Assembly (NCBI RefSeq): GCF_003416895.1 | Contig: NZ_QVIO01000002.1 | Span: 186,001-250,000 of the forward strand | DNA: 64,000 nucleotides | From: Duganella sp. BJB476 | GTDB lineage: Bacteria > Pseudomonadota > Gammaproteobacteria > Burkholderiales > Burkholderiaceae_D | Direction of reading: 5' to 3' | Translations under genes and position numbers: made by a program | The notes under the pieces: model-generated | Seen by the model: the letters and a program-made list of their open reading frames with translations, nothing else | What the model was told of the DNA's origin: nothing | Databases searched by the model: none | Shown: positions 33,277-40,884 of the stretch, in pieces | How positions within the stretch are numbered: the stretch's first letter is position 1 | Layout: every line of letters starts with the position of its first letter

Positions 33277-34116
33277 ATGAATAAACTAGAAGCATTCGGC
33301 CATATCGCGGCGTTGGCCATCCGTGGTGAACTGGTCTTCCCGACCAGTGTCAATGCGGCACTCCGCGTTCAACTTGCGCTCGACGATCCGGAATGCCCGG
33401 TCGACAAGGCCATCAGCCTGGTGCTGGCGGAGCCTATCCTCGCCGCGCGCACCGTGGCCATCGCCAATTCCGCGATGTTCAACCGCTCCGGTGCGCCGGT
33501 GATCACCAACGTGCGCGGCGCCATCATGCGCATCGGCTACCAGAACCTGTTCGCGCTGGCCGCCGCCATGGTGGTGCGCCAGTTCGGCGCCAAGATCGCC
33601 GACCCCGACCTGCGCTACAAGGCGGAAAAGCTGTGGGACCACACCATCGCCGTGGCGGCACTGTCGCGCATCATCGCGCGCCAGGTCACCGGCGTCAATC
33701 CGGACACCGCGCTGTTCGCCGCCATCGTGCACGAAGTGGGCGGCTTCTACCTGCTGTCGCGCGCCGACGAATTCCCCGGCCTGCTGGAGGAAGACCCCGA
33801 GAACTGGCACTCGGCCAGCGAGGAAATCATCACCCGCGAAGTGATGCGCAAGCTGTGCATCCCGGAGCCGGTGGCCGAAGCCATCGAAGGCCTGCGCGAC
33901 AGCTTCATGTCAATCCCGCCGGACACGCTGCTCGACACCCTGCTGCTGGCCAACCACCTGACGCCGGTGAAGTCGCCGTTGCAGGAAGCCCAGCGCGACC
34001 TGCCGCCGCACTCCGATTCGGCCATCGACCTGTTCATCGACGAGCAGAAACTGGAAGCCATGCTGGCCGAAGCCAAGATCGACGCCATCGAGATGAACAA
34101 CGCGCTGCTGGTCTGA
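33277..34116 (+). CDS. HDOD-domain protein
   Basis: The 279-residue protein matches HDOD domains: FPTSVNAALRVQLALDDPECPVDKAISLVLAEPILAARTVAIANSAMFN at the start, then VRGAIMRIGYQNLFALAAAM and the region AAIVHEVGGFYLLSRADEF. HDOD proteins are HD-related but generally lack nuclease activity and work in signalling, cell-cycle control or competence. In-frame upstream ATGs (33235, 33259) are disfavoured because the promoter -10 overlaps or follows them and no ribosome site is seen. Only the HDOD region is present; no GGDEF or EAL partner domain is fused. Confidence 0.85.
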   Translation: MNKLEAFGHIAALAIRGELVFPTSVNAALRVQLALDDPECPVDKAISLVLAEPILAARTVAIANSAMFNRSGAPVITNVRGAIMRIGYQNLFALAAAMVVRQFGAKIADPDLRYKAEKLWDHTIAVAALSRIIARQVTGVNPDTALFAAIVHEVGGFYLLSRADEFPGLLEEDPENWHSASEEIITREVMRKLCIPEPVAEAIEGLRDSFMSIPPDTLLDTLLLANHLTPVKSPLQEAQRDLPPHSDSAIDLFIDEQKLEAMLAEAKIDAIEMNNALLV

Positions 34117-34124
34117 CCTTCAGC

Positions 34125-34688
34125 TCATCGATTCGCGTAGCCGGAGCGGAACGGCTTGCGGCTGCCGTCGGGCGCGTACACAAAGCGGTCGACGGCGCCG
34201 ATATCCGCGCCATACACATGCACGCCGACCGATACCCGGTCGTCATAAGCGTTGCGCACTTCATGGATGTCGCCCAAGGTGGGCGACACCGCACTCACCT
34301 CTCCCGCCCGCAACAGCAAGGGCTCGCCGTCCACCACCAGCGCCCCGCTGTCGTGGTAGCGCCATGGCTGCGCCACTTCCGCGCCGCGCAATATGCCGAC
34401 CAGTCCCCACACCGTGTGATCGTGCAGCGGCGTGCGCTGGCCCGGTCCCCATACAAAGCTGGCCACCGAATAACGCGACGCGGGATCGAGATACAGCAGG
34501 TACTGTCGGTAGAACTGCGGATGCGGCTGCGCCAGCGCGTCGGGCAGCCAGTCGTCGTGCGCCAGCAAGGCGCGCAGCAGCGTGCCGCCGTGCGCGACGA
34601 TGTCGGCTTCGGCCGCACCGCGCGCCAGCAGCGCGTCCATGCCATCGACAAAGCGCCGCAGTCGCGGCGGCAGATCCGGTTGCTGCAT
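34125..34688 (-). CDS. Cysteine dioxygenase-type cupin
   Basis: The 187-residue cupin matches bacterial thiol dioxygenases: the first cupin motif TPLHDHTVWGLVGILRGAE holds two iron-binding His, and DIHEVRNA provides the third. The ending GVHVYGADIGAVDRFVYAPDG and KPFRSGYANR is typical of the cysteine dioxygenase/3-mercaptopropionate dioxygenase family. The reaction would be O2-dependent oxidation of the thiol to sulfinate. Which thiol is the substrate cannot be said. The start at 34688 follows GGGAGAG closely; an upstream in-frame GTG at 34700 is less likely. Confidence 0.88.
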   Translation of the reverse strand: MQQPDLPPRLRRFVDGMDALLARGAAEADIVAHGGTLLRALLAHDDWLPDALAQPHPQFYRQYLLYLDPASRYSVASFVWGPGQRTPLHDHTVWGLVGILRGAEVAQPWRYHDSGALVVDGEPLLLRAGEVSAVSPTLGDIHEVRNAYDDRVSVGVHVYGADIGAVDRFVYAPDGSRKPFRSGYANR

Positions 34689-34769
34689 GCTCTCTCCCAC
34701 CGAGGATATATCACCTCATCTTAGCGTAATTTGCTATCCTGATGCCCGCGACCATCACGGAGAATTTGA

Positions 34770-35795
34770 ATGCAGAATGCGCCACTGTCCTACGGTTCCG
34801 ACTCATCGGGTCTGGTCTGCGGCTACCTGTTCGGCCGCGCCCCGGACAGCAAGGGCCTGCCGCTGGACGCCGACGCCGCCTGCCGCTGGCTGGCCGCGCG
34901 CGAACAGCATCCGCAGGAATTCATCTGGCTGCACTACAACCTGGCCAACACCGCCAGCGAAAAATGGCTGCACGAGCACACCGCGCTGCCGGAGGAATTC
35001 TACGAAAGCCTGCACGAAGGCCCGCGCTCGACCCGCATCGAGATGGCCGACAACACGCTGATCGCCGTGGTCAACGATGTGCTGCACGATTTTTCGTTCG
35101 AGCCGTCCGACATCTCGACGCTGTGGCTGAGCGTCGACCAGCAGATCGTCATCAGCGCGCGGCGCAAGCCGTTGAAGGCGGTCGACGGCTTGCGCAACGC
35201 GGTGCGCAACGGCGAGCCGATACGCTCGTCGGTGGAGCTGTTGATCCACCTGCTGCGCGACCAGGCCGACGCGCTGATCAAGATCGTCCGCAACGCCATC
35301 AGCACCGTCGACGAGATCGAGGACAATCTGCTGGCCGGTAAACTGAAGACCAAGCGCGCCAGCCTGGGCGCGCTGCGACGCGTGCTGGTGCGCTTGCAGC
35401 GCCTGCTGGCGCCGGAACCGGCGGCGCTGTTCCGGTTGCTGCAACGGCCGCCGGCCTGGGTGGCCGAACTCGATGCCCAGGAACTGCGCGAGTCGACCGA
35501 GGAATTCTCGATGGTGCTGGCGGACATGGCCTCGCTGCAGGAGCGCATCAAGCTGATACAGGAGGAGATTGCGGCGCTGGTCAACGAAGGCAATAACCAC
35601 AGCCTGTTCGTGCTGACCATCGTCACGGTGCTGGCCCTGCCGATCAACATCATCGCCGGCCTGCTGGGCATGAACGTCGGCGGCATCCCGCTGGCGCAGG
35701 ACCCGGAAGGCTTCTGGCTGGTGGTGGTGATCGTCGCCAGCTTCACGGTGATCGCCGGCTGGCTGGCCTTCCGCCGCCAACGCGACGTGTCGTAA
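34770..35795 (+). CDS. CorA-family metal transporter (ZntB-like)
   Basis: The 341-residue protein has a soluble N-terminal funnel domain (about 1-270, with the long helix RASLGALRRVLVRLQRLLAPE). Two C-terminal membrane helices (about 280-300 and 315-335) are separated by the GMN signature in GLLGMNVGGIP. The N-terminal part, including EFIWLHYNLANTASEKWL, and the short loop resemble ZntB zinc transporters more than CorA magnesium channels. The stop overlaps the start of the AT-rich peptidase gene (TAATG), so that gene is placed to be co-translated. Confidence 0.88.
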   Translation: MQNAPLSYGSDSSGLVCGYLFGRAPDSKGLPLDADAACRWLAAREQHPQEFIWLHYNLANTASEKWLHEHTALPEEFYESLHEGPRSTRIEMADNTLIAVVNDVLHDFSFEPSDISTLWLSVDQQIVISARRKPLKAVDGLRNAVRNGEPIRSSVELLIHLLRDQADALIKIVRNAISTVDEIEDNLLAGKLKTKRASLGALRRVLVRLQRLLAPEPAALFRLLQRPPAWVAELDAQELRESTEEFSMVLADMASLQERIKLIQEEIAALVNEGNNHSLFVLTIVTVLALPINIIAGLLGMNVGGIPLAQDPEGFWLVVVIVASFTVIAGWLAFRRQRDVS

Positions 35796-36667
35796 TGATT
35801 AAATCAAATCGTTGGAAATTTATAATTCCAATAGGCTCCGTCATATTCTTGCTTGCCATTGGCATTTTTTTAAATAAGCCTCTATTTTTAAAGGCATTAA
35901 TAGCCAAGTACAAGTCGACAGACAACTTTATAACGCTGGCGGAAGATCCGCGGATAAGATACGAAAAAAACGCGAAGGGAAATGCACTTTCATTGAAGGA
36001 AATCCTGGATGCCAGTCAGCGCAAGGTGGAAGTCACTCTGAATTCACGCTTTGTAAAGCCGATAGAAACTTATGTTTGCGCGTCTCAGGACTCGTTCAAT
36101 GAATATGTATTCTTATCAAAAAACGTCAGAGGTGCTGTGTATTGGGGGAAATTATTTTTATCTCCAGGCGCTTTCGACCGTGGTGAAGAATCTCTCGTCG
36201 AGCTAACTACGCATGAGCTCACGCACTATCTTTTCAATACGCATCTTGGAGAAGAAGCACATATTAAGAATATTCCTATTTGGTTCAGAGAAGGAATCGC
36301 TGTTTTTGTCGCAGACGGTGGCCCGGACTACACCAAAGAAAAAGCTGTTTCGGAATTAATGAGCATTGCGGAAAAAGAAGCCTACTTGTCTGGAAATGTT
36401 GATTTTTGGTTCGCAAGTAAAAATCCCGCTGATGCCGTTACAAAGAATGGGGTCGCAAACTGGCTTATATACAGAATTGGTGCATCGTTTGTACATTACA
36501 TGCACGACTCTCAACCTGAACACTTCGAAAAGCTGACGCAGCTGCTGCTATCCGGAGCTGAATTTTCCCAAGCACTGGAAGTCTCATATGGAAAAAATAT
36601 TGATGTCCTGCGTAAAGAGTTTTCTCAATATCTCAGGAGAGTGAATGAACGGACCATCCCCCAATAA
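35795..36667 (+). CDS. Membrane-anchored gluzincin-like metallopeptidase, AT-rich
   Basis: The 290-residue protein has one N-terminal membrane helix (about 8-26) and a periplasmic domain with HELTHYLF at about 149 and [14 protein letters not shown] at about 173. This is the HExxH plus Glu pattern of peptidase MA-type gluzincins. Base composition and codon use are strikingly AT-rich compared with both neighbours (for example runs such as cattttttta near 35860), so it was probably acquired from another source. It nevertheless overlaps the upstream transporter gene by one base and the downstream acetyltransferase by 23 bases. Substrate unknown. Confidence 0.8.
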   Translation: MIKSNRWKFIIPIGSVIFLLAIGIFLNKPLFLKALIAKYKSTDNFITLAEDPRIRYEKNAKGNALSLKEILDASQRKVEVTLNSRFVKPIETYVCASQDSFNEYVFLSKNVRGAVYWGKLFLSPGAFDRGEESLVELTTHELTHYLFNTHLGEEAHIKNIPIWFREGIAVFVADGGPDYTKEKAVSELMSIAEKEAYLSGNVDFWFASKNPADAVTKNGVANWLIYRIGASFVHYMHDSQPEHFEKLTQLLLSGAEFSQALEVSYGKNIDVLRKEFSQYLRRVNERTIPQ

Positions 36668-37286
36668 CCCGCATCCAATGGCAGGCTTCCCGCAAATCTG
36701 CTACATCAAGAACACGGTCGACAATCCGAACATCGTCATCGGCGACTACACCTACTACGACGATCCCGACGACTCGGAAAACTTCGAGCGCAACGTGCTG
36801 TATCACTTCCCCTTCATCGGCGACAAACTGGTGATCGGCAAATTCTGCGCGCTGGCGCGCGGCGTCAAGTTCATCATGAACGGCGCCAACCACAAGCTGT
36901 CCGGCATCTCGACCTACCCGTTCCAGATCTTCGGCAACGGCTGGGAGCAAGTGATGCCGGCGCCGGGCGAGCTGCCGTACAAGGGCGACACGGTGATTGG
37001 CAACGATGTGTGGATAGGCTACGACGTGCTGATCATGCCCGGCGTGACCATCGGCGATGGCGCCATCATCTCATCGCGCTCGGTGGTGACGAGCGACGTC
37101 GCACCATACGCGGTAGTCGGCGGCAATCCAGCCAGGCAAATAAAGGAGCGCTTTGCGCCCGAAGTGGCGGCGCGCTTGCAGGCGATCGCTTGGTGGGACT
37201 GGCCGGTCGAACATATCACCGCCAACCTGCCCTTTATCGTGGCCGGCGATGTCGAACTGCTGGCGCGTCTACAGCCACGCTCCTGA
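36645..37286 (+). CDS. Vat/CatB-type hexapeptide acetyltransferase
   Basis: The 213-residue protein is a left-handed beta-helix acyltransferase of the xenobiotic acetyltransferase group. Marks are the early segment [35 protein letters not shown] with the catalytic His, and the hexapeptide coils [33 protein letters not shown]. Relatives acetylate chloramphenicol or streptogramins, but many chromosomal members have unknown natural acceptors. AGGAG before ATG 36645 supports the start inside the preceding gene. GC-rich, unlike that gene. Confidence 0.9.
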   Translation: MNGPSPNNPHPMAGFPQICYIKNTVDNPNIVIGDYTYYDDPDDSENFERNVLYHFPFIGDKLVIGKFCALARGVKFIMNGANHKLSGISTYPFQIFGNGWEQVMPAPGELPYKGDTVIGNDVWIGYDVLIMPGVTIGDGAIISSRSVVTSDVAPYAVVGGNPARQIKERFAPEVAARLQAIAWWDWPVEHITANLPFIVAGDVELLARLQPRS

Positions 37287-37755
37287 AGTTCCAGACGCGG
37301 GTCCCGCCGTAGGCCGCGAACAGCACGCCCATCGCCAGCGCGATCAGGTTGTCGCGGCGGTAGCTGCCCCGCACCGTGGCCAGGCTGGAGACCTCCTTGC
37401 CGCCGACCGTCACGCCATAGACCGCGTAGAATCGGCCCGGCAAAAAACTCGGACTGCTGACCTGCCCCGGATGAAAGCGCACCTTGATCGGATAGGCCTC
37501 GGCGTCACGGATCGCCGCGCGCAGGCGCTGGTCCGAGTCGCCTTTGTCGAACAACACGAACTGGCGCTGCTCGCCGTCCAGCGTGAAATACAGGCCGCCC
37601 TGTGCCGCCTGCGACGAGGCCACACGGCCGCTCGCCGCTTCCAGCTGATCGGCATTGGGGAAGTTGCGCTCCAGCGCCACGAACACCAGCATCAGGCCGA
37701 TGCCGAGCAGCAGAAAAAAGTACGCGCCGCGCTGGCTGGCAAACCAATTCTTCAT
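37234..37755 (-). CDS. Membrane protein of unknown function
   Basis: The 173-residue protein has an N-terminal membrane helix (about 10-28), a soluble domain of about 100 residues ([21 protein letters not shown]), and a likely second helix at about 135-155 ([16 protein letters not shown]). No family recognised. Its 3' end overlaps the acetyltransferase gene by 53 bases in convergent orientation, so its last 18 residues are the least certain part, though the frame continues without interruption. Confidence 0.65.
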   Translation of the reverse strand: MKNWFASQRGAYFFLLLGIGLMLVFVALERNFPNADQLEAASGRVASSQAAQGGLYFTLDGEQRQFVLFDKGDSDQRLRAAIRDAEAYPIKVRFHPGQVSSPSFLPGRFYAVYGVTVGGKEVSSLATVRGSYRRDNLIALAMGVLFAAYGGTRVWNFRSVAVDAPAVRHRRPR

Positions 37756-37885
37756 CGTGTTTCACGGTAGATGCAATGCCGCCATCATACATGCGCGGCC
37801 CGCCGCCGTGACAGTGACAATCCACGTATATTTTCATGGAGCAACGCTGTATAGTAAGCAACTGTTTTTCATGCGAGGAGTGGCG

Positions 37886-38749
37886 ATGCTGGTGATACTT
37901 GGATTCCTGATCGTGCTGGGCGCGGTCTTCGGAGGTTTCGCGCTGGATGACGGCCACCTGGCCGCGCTGTACCAGCCCTACGAACTGCTGATGATCGGCG
38001 GCGGCGCACTAGGCGCCTTCGTCATCGCCAATGACAGGAAGTCCATCAAGGCCACGCTCAAGGCGCTGCCGACGCTGTTCCACACATCCAAATACACGCG
38101 CGAGCTGTACCTGGAGCTGATGTCGCTGCTGTACGAGATTCTCGCCAAGGTACGCAAGGAAGGCTTGATGGCGCTGGAGGCGGACATCGACGCCCCGCAT
38201 CAAAGCGCGCTGTTCGCCAAGTTCCCCAACATCCTCGGCGACCATCACCTGGTGGAATTCATCACCGACTATCTGCGCCTGATGGTCTCCGGGAATATGG
38301 ATCCGTTCCAGATCGAGAACCTGATGGACAACGAAATCGAAACCCATCACCAGGACGGCGACCTGCCGATCCACGCCATCACCAAACTGGCGGATGGCAT
38401 GCCGGCATTCGGCATCATCGCCGCCGTGATGGGCGTGGTGCATACCATGGGGTCGGTCGGACTGCCGCCGGCGGAACTGGGCAAGCTGATCGCCGCCGCG
38501 CTGGTCGGCACCTTCCTCGGCATCCTGCTGTCGTATGGCGTGGTCGGCCCGCTGGCCGCGCTGCTGCAACGCAAATTGAACGAGTCGTCCAAGATGTACC
38601 AATGCATCAAGGTCACGCTGATCGCCAGCATGAACGGCTATTCGCCGGTGTTGGCGGTAGAATTCGGCCGCAAGGTCATTTCCGCCACCGAGCGGCCGTC
38701 GTTCAACGAACTTGAAGCGCACTTCAAGCAAAACAAAGCCAGGGCATGA
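37886..38749 (+). CDS. motA: MotA-type flagellar stator protein, without a motB neighbour
   Basis: The start at 37886 follows GAGGAG. The 287-residue protein has four membrane helices and the MotA marks: MLVILGFLIVLGAVFGGF, IGGGALGAFVIAND, the cytoplasmic charged loop with RKEGLMALEADID, and the two conserved prolines in ADGMPAFGIIAAVMGVVHTMG and LSYGVVGPLA. MotA works only with MotB, which binds peptidoglycan and carries the proton-accepting Asp. Here the next gene, overlapping by four bases, encodes an unrelated 72-residue soluble protein. The motB partner must be elsewhere, or this stator has another role. Confidence 0.88.
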   Translation: MLVILGFLIVLGAVFGGFALDDGHLAALYQPYELLMIGGGALGAFVIANDRKSIKATLKALPTLFHTSKYTRELYLELMSLLYEILAKVRKEGLMALEADIDAPHQSALFAKFPNILGDHHLVEFITDYLRLMVSGNMDPFQIENLMDNEIETHHQDGDLPIHAITKLADGMPAFGIIAAVMGVVHTMGSVGLPPAELGKLIAAALVGTFLGILLSYGVVGPLAALLQRKLNESSKMYQCIKVTLIASMNGYSPVLAVEFGRKVISATERPSFNELEAHFKQNKARA

Positions 38750-38964
38750 GAGATCAACTGAGAGAAAAAATCATCCGCGTCTGTAACGACAAGATCGCGC
38801 AAAAGGGCGAGACCGTCGGCCTGTCCTTCTACGCCTTCTTCGCCAACAAGAACGACGACCCGGCGCTGCTGATGGAAGCGGCCGAATGGTGGATACGCAC
38901 CCACGAACTCGATCACTTCGAGAAGGCCGTCAAGATCCGCACAATGGTCGAGCAACGGCAATAA
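38746..38964 (+). CDS. Small soluble protein coupled to motA
   Basis: The 72-residue product (MRDQLREKIIRVC...) is mostly helical and charged, with one Cys, a central aromatic stretch (LSFYAFFANK) and a Glu/Trp-rich second half (EAAEWWIRTHELDHFEKAVKIR). It has no signal peptide or membrane helix. The ATGA overlap with motA shows co-translation. No family recognised; it is where motB would normally be. Confidence 0.65.
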   Translation: MRDQLREKIIRVCNDKIAQKGETVGLSFYAFFANKNDDPALLMEAAEWWIRTHELDHFEKAVKIRTMVEQRQ

Positions 38965-38969
38965 GTTTA

Positions 38970-38985
38970 TAAACATTTTTGTTTA
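38970..38985. promoter_or_regulatory. Palindrome ahead of the MFS/SufR-like operon
   Basis: TAAACA-TTTT-TGTTTA is a perfect 6-bp inverted repeat in the short AT-rich gap before the MFS gene. It is a candidate operator for the regulator encoded second in that operon; a weak terminator for motA is the alternative. Confidence 0.35.
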
Positions 38986-39040
38986 CTTATTAGTAGAGGC
39001 CGCTTACAGTGTCGGTACTCGCTACCTTTGACTGCCGCTG

Positions 39041-40267
39041 ATGAAAACACCTCTGCTGATAGGCGCCGCCTGCCTGCTGGCCCTGCTCTCGACGATAGGC
39101 GCATCGCTGCCCTATCCCATCCTGCCGCCGCTGTTCGCCGCCGGCGTCAGCAACGGCTTGAACCAATTCCTGGGCCTGCCGCCCAAGCTGCTGTTCGGCC
39201 TGGCGCTGACCATCAATCCTCTCGGCCTGCTGATCGGCTCCGCGCTGCTGGGGCCGATGTCCGACCGCTACGGCCGCCGCCCGGTGCTGCTGATCACCGC
39301 CGTCGGCGCCGCCATCGGCCACGCCGCCACCGCCTGCGCGCTGCTGCTGGAATCCTACCCGCTGTTCATCGTCGCCCGCTTCGTCACCGGCCTGCTCGAA
39401 GGTAACGGCTCCGTGGCGCGCGCCATGCTGGCCGACCGCCTCGACGGCGACCTGCGCCGCAAAGCCCTGTCGTGGCTGAACGGCGCCTTCTACATGGGCT
39501 GGCTGGCCGGGCCGCTGCTGGCCGGCATGACGCTGGTGTGGGGCATCACGGTGCCGTTCTGGATCGCCGTGGCGGCGCTGCTGCTGGTGGCGCTGCTGGT
39601 GGCCGTGGTGCTGCCGCAAGAGACGCCGTCGCTGGCGACCACCTCGTGGTGGCAGGTGGCGCGCGACCGCCACTCGCTCAACCTGCTGCGCGAACCGGAC
39701 CTGCGCAACCTGTTCATCGTCACGCTGGCCTACACCTGCGGCGTGACCGCGTTCTACGAATTCTATCCATTGTGGCTGGTCGAAGTGCCCGGCTTCGGCG
39801 CGCGCGGCATCGCCTGGACCACCGCCGCCATGTGCGCGGTGATGACCACCACCACCATGTTCGCCGGCCGTCCGTTCAAGGGCGAGCCGCTGCTGCGGGC
39901 GCGCCGCTTCGCGCTGGTCACGGCCTCGCTGATCGCACTGCTCGCGGCCAGTAACGCGTGGATCGGCATCGCCGCCATCATCCTGTACGGCATACCGCAT
40001 TCGATCTACAACGCCATCGTCCCCAACTGGTGCGCCGAGCGCTTCGGCGCGCACGGACAAGGCGCCGTCATGGGCCTGATCTCCACCACCTTCTGCCTGG
40101 CCAATATCATCATGGCCTTGATCGGCGCGGTGCTGACGCTGATCGACACGCGCCTGATCCTGGTGCTGGGCGCCGCGCTGACGGCGTGGTCGGCCTGGCG
40201 CATGCAAACCTGGCACGCCAGCATGGCGCGCAATGACCGCGACAAGCTGGAAGGCGCGCTGCCATGA
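39041..40267 (+). CDS. MFS transporter
   Basis: The 408-residue protein has 12 likely membrane helices and a motif A variant in GPMSDRYGRRPVLL near residue 70, plus the repeated element in the second half. The first helix pair has an unusually long periplasmic loop (AAGVSNGLNQFLGLPPKLL). Substrate unknown. The ribosome site is weak. The stop overlaps the start of the SufR-like regulator gene by four bases. Confidence 0.85.
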   Translation: MKTPLLIGAACLLALLSTIGASLPYPILPPLFAAGVSNGLNQFLGLPPKLLFGLALTINPLGLLIGSALLGPMSDRYGRRPVLLITAVGAAIGHAATACALLLESYPLFIVARFVTGLLEGNGSVARAMLADRLDGDLRRKALSWLNGAFYMGWLAGPLLAGMTLVWGITVPFWIAVAALLLVALLVAVVLPQETPSLATTSWWQVARDRHSLNLLREPDLRNLFIVTLAYTCGVTAFYEFYPLWLVEVPGFGARGIAWTTAAMCAVMTTTTMFAGRPFKGEPLLRARRFALVTASLIALLAASNAWIGIAAIILYGIPHSIYNAIVPNWCAERFGAHGQGAVMGLISTTFCLANIIMALIGAVLTLIDTRLILVLGAALTAWSAWRMQTWHASMARNDRDKLEGALP

Positions 40268-40884
40268 ACACCTCCGAACACACGCTGTTCCTGCTGAAGA
40301 CGCGCGGCCCGCAAACCGCGCAGCAACTGGGCGGCCTGCTCAATCTGACCTCGATGGGCGCGCGCAAGCAACTCGAATCGTGGCAGGAAAAAGGCATGGT
40401 GACGTATGAAGAAGTGGCCGACAAGCCGGGCCGTCCGTCGCGCCGCTGGCTGCTGACCGAGGCCGGCCACGCGCGCTTCCCCGACCGCCACGCCGACCTG
40501 ACGCTGCAACTGATCGACCAGGTACGCGGCCTGTTCGGCGAAGCCGGCCTCGATAAGCTGATCGGCGCGCGCGAGGCGGCCAGCGAGCAGCAGTATCGCC
40601 AGCATCTGCAAGCATCGAGCACATTGCCGCAACGGGTGGAAGCGCTGGTGCAGGCGCGCAGCGCCGAGGGCTATATGGCCGAAGTCGAAACCCACGACGA
40701 CGGCAGCATGCTGCTGATCGAGAACCACTGTCCGATCTGCGCGGCCGCGCGCCAGTGCCAGAAGTTCTGCCGCTCGGAGCTGGAGGTGTTCCAGCGTGTG
40801 CTGGGCCCCGAGTGTTCGGTGGGCCGCGTCGAGCACATGCTCAACGGCGCGCGGCGCTGCGTCTACGTGATCAAGCCGCTGTAG
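40264..40884 (+). CDS. SufR-like winged-helix regulator with C-terminal cysteines
   Basis: The 206-residue protein has an N-terminal winged helix (LKTRGPQTAQQLGGLLNLTSMGARKQLESWQEKG, wing KPGRPSRRWLLTEAG) and a C-terminal region with six Cys. Four of them follow a C-x12-C-x14-C-x14-C spacing close to that of SufR, which holds an iron-sulfur cluster. A redox- or iron-responsive regulator is therefore likely, though SufR itself controls suf genes and none are present here. It is co-translated with the MFS gene. The end overlaps the GGDEF-EAL gene by 14 bases in convergent orientation. Confidence 0.82.
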   Translation: MNTSEHTLFLLKTRGPQTAQQLGGLLNLTSMGARKQLESWQEKGMVTYEEVADKPGRPSRRWLLTEAGHARFPDRHADLTLQLIDQVRGLFGEAGLDKLIGAREAASEQQYRQHLQASSTLPQRVEALVQARSAEGYMAEVETHDDGSMLLIENHCPICAAARQCQKFCRSELEVFQRVLGPECSVGRVEHMLNGARRCVYVIKPL

